This document shows positions 1 to 5,683 of a DNA stretch of 5,683 nucleotides, piece by piece. The notes beneath the pieces are model-generated. The model did no database searches, was not told the origin of the DNA, and was given only the letters and a program-made list of their open reading frames with translations. Numbering within the stretch: position 1 is the first letter of the stretch; the number at the start of each line of letters is the position of its first letter. The stretch is from positions 1 through 5,683 of the forward strand of contig JAUVLS010000110.1 in assembly GCA_030600625.1 (NCBI GenBank). Reading direction: 5' to 3'. A program made the position numbers and the translations under genes. This DNA is from Bacteroidales bacterium (GTDB taxonomy: Bacteria; Bacteroidota; Bacteroidia; Bacteroidales; UBA12077).

Positions 1-1
1 C

Positions 2-298
2 GGAATGGTTATCGATTTTGGAGATTTAAAAAATATTGTGAATCAGGAAATTGTTCATCCTTTAGATCATTCTATTATATTGAGTAAAAAAGCATTTGAC
101 AGTCTGAATGATACAGATAATCAAATGTTTAAAAAGCAATACATTGTTGATTATCAACCAACATGTGAAAATATGGTTGTAGATTTTGCTCAAAAATTAT
201 TAAAAAAGATTCCCGCCGGATTAAAACTTCACAACATAAAGCTTTACGAAACAGCAACTTCATTTGCCGAATGGTATGCTGAAGACAATGACTATTGA
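2..298 (+). CDS. queD: QueD / 6-pyruvoyl-tetrahydropterin synthase-like protein, C-terminal part (5' end outside window)
   Basis: This is the C-terminal ~98 residues of a 6-carboxytetrahydropterin synthase (QueD), which converts dihydroneopterin triphosphate to 6-carboxytetrahydropterin on the way to preQ0 and queuosine, in the cytoplasm. The frame is open to the window edge, so the Met at position 5 is an internal residue and the N-terminal part with the zinc-binding histidines and catalytic Cys is missing. Counting from that Met, I see the entry motif MVIDFGDLK (1-9), the Asp-His pair of the catalytic site in LDHS (D21, H22), the family signature PTCENM (52-57) and the conserved Glu in YETATSFAEW (E82). 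All three are hallmarks of the PTPS/QueD fold. The stretch between the LDH and PTCEN motifs is longer than I recall for E. coli QueD. The gene ends with TGA, 433 bp before polA. A pterin-forming PTPS paralogue cannot be excluded because the N-terminal half is not visible. Confidence 0.88.
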   Translation, partial: GMVIDFGDLKNIVNQEIVHPLDHSIILSKKAFDSLNDTDNQMFKKQYIVDYQPTCENMVVDFAQKLLKKIPAGLKLHNIKLYETATSFAEWYAEDNDY

Positions 299-332
299 TT
301 AATTACTATTCTTCCTTAGAAAGATAACTGTC

Positions 333-353
333 GCAGCTACGCTGCTTTAAAAT
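333..353 (+). terminator. possible weak terminator of the queD-like gene
   Basis: A perfect 5-bp GC-rich stem (GCAGC, 333-337; GCTGC, 341-345) closes on a TAC loop and is followed by an A/T-rich tail starting TTTAAAATT. It lies 35 bp after the queD-like stop codon, a suitable place for an intrinsic terminator. The stem is short and the T-run is interrupted, so it could equally be just one unit of the local repeat family. Confidence 0.3.
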
Positions 354-409
354 TATTTACTTAAACCTGCTACCATAATATCATTGCTATGCAATTATTT
401 TTAAACCTG
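333..409. repeat. two degenerate copies of a hairpin plus 'TTAAACCTG' unit
   Basis: Two successive units share the same layout: a 5-bp palindrome with a TAY loop (GCAGC-TAC-GCTGC at 333-345; ATTGC-TAT-GCAAT at 383-395), then an AATTATTT-type A/T stretch, then TTAAACCTG (361-369 and 401-409). The stems are different in sequence but conserved in form, which suggests compensating changes or decay of a structured repeat. No function can be assigned from this window. Confidence 0.45.
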
Positions 410-538
410 TCATGTAGAGCAAAACGCTGTATTGTTAAAATAGCAAGCACTTGTCTTGTCATGTCGAGTGAAACAAAGTGTAGTCGAGATATCTCTTTGC
501 TATTTGTATAAGATTTCTCCACTACGGTCGAAATGACA
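408..538. repeat. imperfect inverted repeat (MITE/REP-like) with an extra degenerate half-copy
   Basis: The left arm (457-495) begins TGTCATGTCGA and ends GTAGTCGAGATATCTC; the right arm (510-538), read on the minus strand, begins TGTCATTTCGA and ends GTAGTGGAGAAATCTT. The two blocks match at 10 of 11 and 13 of 16 positions, and the left arm carries about 10 extra bases between them. A 14-bp loop separates the arms. A further degenerate copy of the left arm start lies upstream at 408-431 (TGTCATGTAGAG...CTGTA). The left arm also contains the perfect palindrome GAGATATCTC (486-495), and 9-bp inverted repeats (438-446, 497-505) bracket it. There is no coding potential, so any spread would need a transposase supplied in trans. 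From memory, sequences of this kind (TCATTTCGACC...GGAGAAATCT) recur between genes in Bacteroidota genomes; I could not verify this here. Confidence 0.7.
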
Positions 539-585
539 GAAGGATTGAGAGAGATTTACTTTCATTGAGAACTTCCTTATTCTTC

Positions 586-612
586 ACACATTTCGACAAG
601 CCCAACGAGCAA
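586..612. repeat. segment resembling a dispersed Bacteroidota intergenic repeat
   Basis: The stretch around TTTCGACAAGCCCAACGAGC (591-610) resembles the CATTTCGACAAGCTCAACGAGC-type sequence that I remember as frequent between genes in Bacteroidota. It sits 50 bp beyond the larger inverted repeat and shares its TTTCGA core. Only one copy is visible in the window, so the assignment rests on memory, not on repetition seen here. Confidence 0.35.
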
Positions 613-643
613 GGTAAACTAACAGAAACAATTTTCGAAATAG

Positions 644-651
644 TACTTTTG
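644..651 (+). promoter_or_regulatory. candidate -7 element for polA (TANNTTTG)
   Basis: TACTTTTG is a perfect match to the Bacteroidota primary sigma factor -7 consensus TANNTTTG and would place the transcript start about 75 bases before the polA start codon. No TTTG -33 element is seen about 19-23 bases upstream, which weakens the call. An alternative is TTTG at 648-651 acting as the -33 element with an imperfect TAATTTG at 677-683, but the 25-base spacing is long. Confidence 0.3.
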
Positions 652-731
652 ATTATTAATTATGATTTGTATGTTGTAATTTGGTATTTTAATTTAAACA
701 TCAACCTTTATTTAAATAAAAACTTTATTAT

Positions 732-3500
732 ATGTCTAAAAATCTTTATTTATTAGATGCTTATGCTTTAATATACCGTTCATATTATGCCTTTATAAAA
801 AATCCAAGATTTAATTCAAAAGGACAAAATACTTCGGCCATTTATGGTTTTACAAATACTTTAATCGATTTAATTGCAAAAGAAAACCCAACACATATTG
901 CTGTTGTATTTGATCCACCGTATCCTACTTTCAGACATGAGATGTATAAAGAATACAAAGCAAATCGCGAAGCCACACCTGAAGATATTAAAAAATCAAT
1001 TCCAATTATTAAGGATTTAATTGAAGGATTTAATATTCCCGTAATTGAAGTTGCCCGGTATGAAGCAGACGATACCATAGGGTCTTTGGCCAAACTTGCT
1101 GAAAAACAAGGATTCCAAACCTACATGATGACTCCGGATAAAGATTATATGCAGTTAATTTCTGATAATATTTTCATGCTTAAACCTGCTCGTGGTGGTA
1201 ATGATGCCGAAATTATTGACAAACAAAAGGTATGCGAAAAATTTAAAATTGACGATCCCATTCAATTTATTGATATTTTAGGATTAATGGGCGACGCCTC
1301 TGATAATATTCCAGGAGCTCCTGGAATTGGCGAAAAAACAGCCATAAAACTAATCGAACAATATGGAAGCATCGAAGATGTTTATGAAAACATTGACGAT
1401 CTAAAGGGAAAACAAAAAGAAAAACTAGCTGAAAATAAAGAACAAGTATTGCTTTCGAAAGAGCTGGTAACAATTAAGCTTGATGTTCCTGTAGAGCTTG
1501 AACCAGAAAAACTTATTTTAGAAAAACCAAATGAAGAGAAGCTGACCAAGTTGTTTGAAGAACTTGAATTTAAAGCTATTGCAAGAAGATTGTTTCAAAA
1601 AGAAATAACACCTACTCCTACAACAAGCGTAATGCAGGGTTCATTGTTTGGTGATGTCGAAATTGAAAAAGCTCCTTCGGATTTTAAAAATATTTCAAAT
1701 ACCGATCATGATTATCAATTAATAGATTCTTCTGAAAAAAGAAAAAATTTAATTCAATTACTCTCCGAACAAAGTGAAATTTGCTTTGATACAGAAACTA
1801 CAGGTCTTAATCCGCATATAGCTCAAATTGTCGGTTTATCATTTTCACATAAAAGTCATACTGCTTTTTATATTCCTTTTTCACCAAATAAAGAGGAGGC
1901 AAAGGCTATTTTAAATGAGTTCAGTGATTTATTTAAGAATCAATCCATACGTAAAATCGGACAAAATATTAAATATGATGTTTTAATTTTAAAACAATAT
2001 GATATTGAAGTGCGGGGAGAAATTTTCGATACCATGATTGCCCACTATTTATTACAACCCGGTTTACGTCATAATCTGAATTTCCTTTCGGAACAGTACC
2101 TTGGTTATAAACCAATTAGTATTGAAGAACTAATCGGGAAAAAAGGTATAAAACAAGGATCAATGCAAAACGTTCCAATAGATAAAATCACTGGTTATGC
2201 CTGTGAGGATGCTGATTTAACTTTTCAGTTAAAGGAAATTTTTGAAAAAGAATTGGAAACATCTTACTTAGACAATCTTTCTGCAAGCATTGAAATGCCA
2301 TTAATTCCTGTTTTAGCATATATGGAGCAAAACGGAATAAATCTTGATACTAATGCTTTAAGTGAGTTTGCAAAAGGACTTAATGTAGAATTAATTAAAA
2401 TAGAAGAAAATATTATTGATCAAGCAGGCATTCATTTTAATATTTCATCACCAAAACAATTGGGTGAAATTCTTTTTGATAAAATGAAATTGTATCCAAA
2501 TGCTAAAAAAACCAAAACAAAACAATACTCAACCAGCGAAGATACTTTGTCAAAAATTGCAGATAAACACCCTATTATCAATGACATATTAGAATTCAGA
2601 TCCCTGAAAAAACTTTTGTCGACTTACGTTGAAGCTCTACCTAAACTGATTAATCCTGAAACAGGAAAAATTCACACTTCATATCAACAAGCAGTTGCTT
2701 CAACAGGTCGTTTAAGTTCAAAAAATCCTAATTTGCAAAATATTCCTATTCGCGAAGAACGTGGACGTGAAATACGTAAGGCTTTCATTCCTTCTGATAA
2801 TAATCATGTATTACTTGCTGCAGATTATTCTCAAATAGAATTACGCATAATGGCTCATATGAGTCAGGATAGCAACATGATTGAGGCATTTAACAACAAT
2901 GTAGATATTCATTCAACTACTGCAGCGAAAATTTTCCACGTGGAAAATATCAATGACGTAAGCAGCAACCAAAGAAGGATAGCCAAAACAGCCAATTTTG
3001 GCATCATTTATGGCATTTCTGCTTTTGGGTTATCCCAAAACCTAAATATTCCGCGAACAGAGGCAAAACAGCTTATAGACGACTATTTCACAGGCTTTCC
3101 GAAGGTGAAGGAATATATGGACAAAAGTATTGCCATGGCACGAGAAAAAATGTATGTGGAAACCATGATGGGTCGTAAAAGTTTTTTAAATGATATTAAC
3201 TCACGAAATGGTATTGTTCGCGGTGTTGCAGAACGATATGCTATAAATGCTCCTATCCAAGGTTCAGCTGCCGATGTTATTAAACTGGCTATGATTGATA
3301 TTTTTAACGCATTCCAACAAAAAAGTTTTAAGTCAAAAATGATACTGCAAGTACACGATGAATTGGTTTTTGATGTGTATAAACCGGAACTTGAAGAAAT
3401 AAAAGAATTAGTAAAAACTAAAATGGAAAACGCAGTTAAATTGTGTATTCCTTTAACTGTTGATATTGGTGTTGGTGAGAATTGGCTGGAAGCGCACTAA
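732..3500 (+). CDS. polA: DNA polymerase I (5' nuclease, proofreading exonuclease and polymerase)
   Basis: Full-length family A DNA polymerase (922 residues; E. coli Pol I has 928), which removes RNA primers, fills gaps in Okazaki-fragment maturation and acts in excision repair. The 5' nuclease domain (about 1-290) shows LLDAYALIYRS with D9, the DPPYPTFRHEMYKEYKANR block (61-79), YEADDTIG (110-117, acidic metal ligands D113/D114) and the helix-hairpin-helix GDASDNIPGAPGIGEKTA (187-204). The 3'-5' exonuclease domain (about 330-510) keeps all acidic residues: D353/E355 in DTETTGL, D416 in NIKYD and D493 in YACEDAD, so proofreading is probably active. The polymerase domain (about 515-922) has motif A DYSQIELR (D698), O-helix RRIAKTANFGIIYG (748-761; K752, F756, Y760) and motif C VHDE (D876, E877). 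Phe at 756 matches the E. coli-type Phe that disfavours dideoxynucleotides. The linker at 302-306 reads QGSLF, like a sliding-clamp binding peptide. The ATG at 732 fits the family N-terminus; no Shine-Dalgarno sequence precedes it, only an A/T-rich leader. The gene ends in two in-frame TAA codons (3498-3503). Confidence 0.98.
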   Translation: MSKNLYLLDAYALIYRSYYAFIKNPRFNSKGQNTSAIYGFTNTLIDLIAKENPTHIAVVFDPPYPTFRHEMYKEYKANREATPEDIKKSIPIIKDLIEGFNIPVIEVARYEADDTIGSLAKLAEKQGFQTYMMTPDKDYMQLISDNIFMLKPARGGNDAEIIDKQKVCEKFKIDDPIQFIDILGLMGDASDNIPGAPGIGEKTAIKLIEQYGSIEDVYENIDDLKGKQKEKLAENKEQVLLSKELVTIKLDVPVELEPEKLILEKPNEEKLTKLFEELEFKAIARRLFQKEITPTPTTSVMQGSLFGDVEIEKAPSDFKNISNTDHDYQLIDSSEKRKNLIQLLSEQSEICFDTETTGLNPHIAQIVGLSFSHKSHTAFYIPFSPNKEEAKAILNEFSDLFKNQSIRKIGQNIKYDVLILKQYDIEVRGEIFDTMIAHYLLQPGLRHNLNFLSEQYLGYKPISIEELIGKKGIKQGSMQNVPIDKITGYACEDADLTFQLKEIFEKELETSYLDNLSASIEMPLIPVLAYMEQNGINLDTNALSEFAKGLNVELIKIEENIIDQAGIHFNISSPKQLGEILFDKMKLYPNAKKTKTKQYSTSEDTLSKIADKHPIINDILEFRSLKKLLSTYVEALPKLINPETGKIHTSYQQAVASTGRLSSKNPNLQNIPIREERGREIRKAFIPSDNNHVLLAADYSQIELRIMAHMSQDSNMIEAFNNNVDIHSTTAAKIFHVENINDVSSNQRRIAKTANFGIIYGISAFGLSQNLNIPRTEAKQLIDDYFTGFPKVKEYMDKSIAMAREKMYVETMMGRKSFLNDINSRNGIVRGVAERYAINAPIQGSAADVIKLAMIDIFNAFQQKSFKSKMILQVHDELVFDVYKPELEEIKELVKTKMENAVKLCIPLTVDIGVGENWLEAH

Positions 3501-3502
3501 TA

Positions 3503-3552
3503 AGTTTAAAGTTTTTAGTTAAAAGTTCCGAGTTAAAAATTTTGAGTTAATC
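3503..3552. repeat. 14-bp tandem repeat, about 3.5 copies, just after polA
   Basis: Three successive 14-base units each begin AGTTTAAA or AGTTAAAA (3503-3516, 3517-3530, 3531-3544), followed by a partial fourth copy AGTTAA (3545-3550). The units differ mainly in their last six bases. The array starts three bases after the polA stop codon. It has no coding potential and looks like slippage-type A/T-rich repeat DNA. Confidence 0.6.
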
Positions 3553-3554
3553 CA

Positions 3555-3620
3555 TTGCACCGCTTGAAGCGGTTCCTCGGAAAGCATAGCCCGTGCAACG
3601 GCTACATGCCGTGGAACGGG
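3555..3620. repeat. pair of related hairpin units in the polA 3' region
   Basis: Unit one (3555-3580) has a perfect 6-bp stem ACCGCT / AGCGGT (3559-3564, 3568-3573) with a TGA loop. Unit two (3593-3620) has a nested structure: outer stem CCCGT / ACGGG (3590-3594, 3616-3620) and inner stem ACGGC / GCCGT (3598-3602, 3608-3612) around a TACAT loop. Both units share the order TGCA(A/C)CG, hairpin, CGG, then a GG(A/T)-type end. They are much richer in G+C than their surroundings. This resembles the dispersed palindromic repeats of Bacteroidota; no function is assignable. Confidence 0.55.
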
Positions 3621-3658
3621 TTTAATGCAGTTTTAAATACAACCATTTATTAAAAACA

Positions 3659-3691
3659 AAACATCCAAAGTTTTAAAAACTTTGGATGTTT
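3659..3691. terminator. bidirectional rho-independent terminator between polA and the S41 peptidase gene
   Basis: A perfect 15-bp stem (3659-3673 with 3677-3691; core ACATCCAAAG / CTTTGGATGT) closes on a 3-base loop. On the plus strand the tail is TTTATTCTATT; on the minus strand it is T-rich, reading TTTGTTTTTA. It lies midway between two convergent stop codons, so it can end both the polA transcript and the peptidase transcript. The minus-strand T-tract is the better of the two. Confidence 0.85.
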
Positions 3692-3719
3692 ATTCTATTA
3701 ATTAAATATCTTATCTTTT

Positions 3720-5492
3720 TTAATTCATCATTGATTCAAAAAAATAATCTTCTGGATTATCTTCGTCTTTCTTAATTGTATGTGAATTAAGCATACTAAT
3801 TTTCATCCCAAGCTGATCTTTGTTTTCAAAACCAGCAGATAATATGGATTTGTATTGATTTTGATCGTTTAATATTTCAATTGCTTTATGTAGCTGAATA
3901 TCATCTTTTAGGTTGGTTTCTATCTGACCGTCTTCATAGTAATATCTACCAACAATTTCGTCACGTAAAAACTGGATAACTTCTGCCTTAAAATTTATTA
4001 AATCGGTTTCTTTATCATTAATTAGTTTTTCCCTGAGTTTTTCCAATTCCTCTTTAACTCTATCATAATATTTCTCACTTTTAACGACCTTTTCCAACTT
4101 GTTTAGTTCTCTTTCGCTTTGTGTTTCGTATTTAAAACTATCCAACAATGCAAATTGTACAAAATTATTATAGATTTCATCTGAAATATTAAATTCTTCA
4201 ACGCTTGGTATTACAGGATTTTCGTATGCAAATTTGGTTACAAAATCAAAAACAACATTTTGAGTTATCAGACTAATAGACATTTGACTAAGCTCTTCAG
4301 GTTCAACTTTTATATCAGGAATTATTCCGCCTCCATCATAAACTTTTCTTCCGTTTTTGGTTGTAAATTCAGAAATTAGCGAATCCGGAACGTGCCCTAC
4401 ACTGCCATCCTCATTTCTGTTCGTATAATCCAGCGCTTGAACACATCTTCCGCTTGGAGTGTAATATTTGGCAGTAGTGACTTTTACCTGTGAATTATAG
4501 CTTAGCGGAATGGTTGTTTGTACCAAGCCTTTGCCAAAAGTTCTTTCTCCCAAAATCACAGCACGATCAAGATCCTGAAGTGCGCCTGCTACAATCTCAG
4601 AAGCTGATGCCGATCTGCGACTAACTAAAACAATTAAGGGAATATTTATATCGTATGCAAAATCTGTAGTTTTTAATGTTTGGTTCCACTTCTTAATTTT
4701 TCCTTTAGTACTTACTATTTCTTCTCCTTTATTGACAAATAAATTACAAAGCTTTGGTGCCTCAATAAGTAATCCCCCGGGATTTCCTCGTAAATCAAGA
4801 ATTAACGATGTTATTTGGTGTTCTGTTTTAAGCTCTCTTAAAGCATCTTTTACTTCCCGGGAAACATTGGGTGTAAATTTTGTAACTCTTATATAACCAA
4901 TACCTTCATCTGCAAGGCCATAGTATGGAACGCTTTTTATCTGTATTTCTTCTCTGACCAGTTCTTTTTCAAATGTTTCGTTCGAATAAGGTCGTTCAAT
5001 TAATAATTTAACTTTTGTTTGCGGAACACCTTTTAACCTTTCGCTCACTTCGCTAAGACGGTATTCATTCGTTGATTTTCCATCAATTTCCAGTATCTTA
5101 TCACCTGCTTTTAAACCTGCTTTATCTGCTGGAAAACCACGATATGGTTGAGCAACAATAGGATATTCTCCGTTATTTCTAATTAAAGCTCCTATTCCGC
5201 CATAATGACCGGTAGTCATAAATGTAAACTCGTCCTTGTTTTTTTCCGGAATATAAACAGTATATGGATCAAGTTTTTTAAGCATTGCATTAATACTGTT
5301 TTCTATCATTTCTTCCGGGTCTGTTTCATCAACATAATAAATGTTTACATCACGGAATAAGGAATAATAGATGTCTAAATTTTTAGCAATTTTAAAATCG
5401 TCGCCTTCTTTAAATCCTAAAAAAGCTACAATTCCAATAACAAGAACTATAGCATAAAAAATAGGATTTTTAGTTTTTATTTTTGATAGCAT
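3720..5492 (-). CDS. S41 family C-terminal processing peptidase, membrane-anchored, with PDZ domain
   Basis: Serine endopeptidase of the CtpA/Prc family (MEROPS S41), which cleaves near the C-termini of envelope proteins using a Ser-Lys dyad. An uncleaved signal anchor or signal peptide is likely at residues 10-27 (PIFYAIVLVIGIVAFLGF after a Lys-rich start), placing the rest in the periplasm. Next come an N-terminal helical S41 segment (about 35-95, with LDPYTVYIP at 74-82), a PDZ domain (about 96-175, with GIGALI and AGLKAGDKILEIDG) and the catalytic core (about 176-400). The nucleophile is Ser296, the middle Ser of SASASE; the general base is Lys321 in TFGKG; Gln325 follows four residues later, as in the family. 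DLRGNPGG is at 233-240 and DGGGIIPD at 386-393. Residues 400-590 form a charged, mainly helical extension, possibly coiled coil at 459-512; such a tail is common in Bacteroidota members as I remember. The ATG lacks a Shine-Dalgarno sequence but follows a strong promoter by about 40 bases. The specific substrate is unknown; I give no symbol because Bacteroidota genomes carry several paralogues. Confidence 0.95.
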   Translation of the reverse strand: MLSKIKTKNPIFYAIVLVIGIVAFLGFKEGDDFKIAKNLDIYYSLFRDVNIYYVDETDPEEMIENSINAMLKKLDPYTVYIPEKNKDEFTFMTTGHYGGIGALIRNNGEYPIVAQPYRGFPADKAGLKAGDKILEIDGKSTNEYRLSEVSERLKGVPQTKVKLLIERPYSNETFEKELVREEIQIKSVPYYGLADEGIGYIRVTKFTPNVSREVKDALRELKTEHQITSLILDLRGNPGGLLIEAPKLCNLFVNKGEEIVSTKGKIKKWNQTLKTTDFAYDINIPLIVLVSRRSASASEIVAGALQDLDRAVILGERTFGKGLVQTTIPLSYNSQVKVTTAKYYTPSGRCVQALDYTNRNEDGSVGHVPDSLISEFTTKNGRKVYDGGGIIPDIKVEPEELSQMSISLITQNVVFDFVTKFAYENPVIPSVEEFNISDEIYNNFVQFALLDSFKYETQSERELNKLEKVVKSEKYYDRVKEELEKLREKLINDKETDLINFKAEVIQFLRDEIVGRYYYEDGQIETNLKDDIQLHKAIEILNDQNQYKSILSAGFENKDQLGMKISMLNSHTIKKDEDNPEDYFFESMMN

Positions 5493-5539
5493 ATTATAGA
5501 GTTTTTTATTTTTTACATCAATTTTCTTACCAATAAGTA

Positions 5540-5572
5540 CAAAACTACAGATAATTTTATGCTTTAGTCAAA
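5540..5572 (-). promoter_or_regulatory. Bacteroidota-type promoter of the S41 peptidase gene
   Basis: Read on the minus strand, TTTG (5569-5572) and TAGTTTTG (5540-5547) match the -33 TTTG and -7 TANNTTTG elements of the Bacteroidota primary sigma factor, with a 21-base spacer, which is in the accepted range. Transcription should start near 5533, giving a leader of about 40 bases rich in A and lacking a Shine-Dalgarno sequence. This suggests that the peptidase gene is transcribed on its own rather than only from an upstream gene. Confidence 0.7.
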
Positions 5573-5626
5573 TTACTGTGAATTATTAACTTTTATTAAC
5601 TCTTAATAATAAACGACTTAATCGGT

Positions 5627-5683
5627 TTAAAATTGATTTAATTTATCATTTAATTTTTGAATAAGAAGTTTCATTTCGCTATT
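5627..5683 (-). CDS. possible C-terminal end of an unidentified minus-strand gene (partial)
   Basis: From the window edge, the minus strand has an open frame of 18 codons reading NSEMKLLIQKLNDKLNQF and ending in TAA. The peptide is amphipathic and helix-like, and the frame stops just before the A/T-rich promoter zone of the peptidase gene, as expected for an upstream co-directional gene. An 18-codon open frame in A/T-rich DNA can also occur by chance, and no family can be recognised. A weak imperfect hairpin (5611-5628, AAACGA ... TCGGTTT) overlaps the stop and could help end its transcript. Confidence 0.35.
   Translation of the reverse strand, partial: NSEMKLLIQKLNDKLNQF

Larger units (their letters stand above)
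299..731. other. 433-bp repeat-rich intergenic region between queD and polA
   Basis: I see no convincing gene in this gap on either strand. Its content is structural: a small hairpin just after the queD-like stop (333-345), a second similar hairpin (383-395), a degenerate direct repeat (408-431 and 457-481), an 82-bp imperfect inverted repeat (457-538), a segment resembling a common Bacteroidota intergenic sequence (590-610), and a final AT-rich ~110 bp that should contain the polA promoter and leader. A 63-codon frame at 565-756 crosses repeat DNA, ends inside polA and has no recognisable domain, so I do not call it. Confidence 0.7.

Noticed and set aside
408..538. CRISPR-like array suggested by repeated TGTCAT motifs
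   Set aside because: The copies are few, degenerate, partly inverted and without regular spacers, and no cas gene is nearby.
677..720. Additional polA promoter candidates (TAATTTG, TATTTTAA, TATTTAAA)
   Set aside because: They lack a full TANNTTTG match or have unsuitable spacing from a TTTG element, and such words are expected by chance in this A/T-rich leader.
299..731. Riboswitch or structured regulatory RNA ahead of polA
   Set aside because: No conserved riboswitch core was recognisable; the structure present is explained by intergenic palindromic repeats and lies well upstream of the start codon.
565..756. 63-codon open frame on the plus strand ahead of polA
   Set aside because: It begins inside repeat-rich DNA, is dominated by I/L/N/Y/F residues typical of translated A/T-rich spacer, overlaps the start of polA by 25 bp in another frame and shows no domain.
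842..1093. 83-codon minus-strand frame inside polA
   Set aside because: It is antisense to the conserved 5' nuclease domain and has no recognisable protein features; a shadow frame.
1267..1473. 68-codon minus-strand frame inside polA
   Set aside because: It is antisense to the helix-hairpin-helix region of polA; a shadow frame without its own signals.

Overview
The window looks like an ordinary chromosomal stretch from a low-GC member of the Bacteroidota, probably a Bacteroidales/Marinilabiliales-type organism. The evidence is AT-rich intergenic DNA, start codons without Shine-Dalgarno sequences, a perfect Bacteroidota-type promoter (TTTG ... TANNTTTG) ahead of the peptidase gene, the family style of the three proteins, and intergenic palindromes of a kind I remember from Bacteroidota genomes. 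The phylum call is fairly firm; anything narrower is a guess.

Layout. Positions 2-298 (+) hold the C-terminal part of a QueD / 6-pyruvoyl-tetrahydropterin synthase-like gene cut by the window edge. Positions 299-731 are a 433-bp gap filled with small palindromes, degenerate direct repeats and a larger imperfect inverted repeat. Positions 732-3500 (+) encode a full-length DNA polymerase I (polA) with 5' nuclease, 3'-5' proofreading and polymerase domains all apparently intact. Positions 3501-3719 separate two convergent genes and contain a 14-bp tandem repeat, a pair of related hairpin units and a strong bidirectional terminator. Positions 3720-5492 (-) encode a membrane-anchored S41 (C-terminal processing) serine peptidase with a PDZ domain and a long helical C-terminal extension. 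Beyond its promoter, 5627-5683 (-) may be the last 18 codons of another minus-strand gene.

How the genes relate. There is no sign of a shared pathway: QueD makes the queuosine precursor, Pol I works in DNA repair and Okazaki-fragment maturation, and the S41 protease works in the cell envelope. polA and the protease gene converge on a shared terminator, and the queD-like gene is separated from polA by a long repeat-rich gap, so these look like three separate transcription units.

I did not find a previously undescribed system. The points most worth a second look are a clamp-binding-like peptide (QGSLF) in the Pol I interdomain linker, the repeat families in the two intergenic regions, and the uncharacterised C-terminal extension of the S41 protease.
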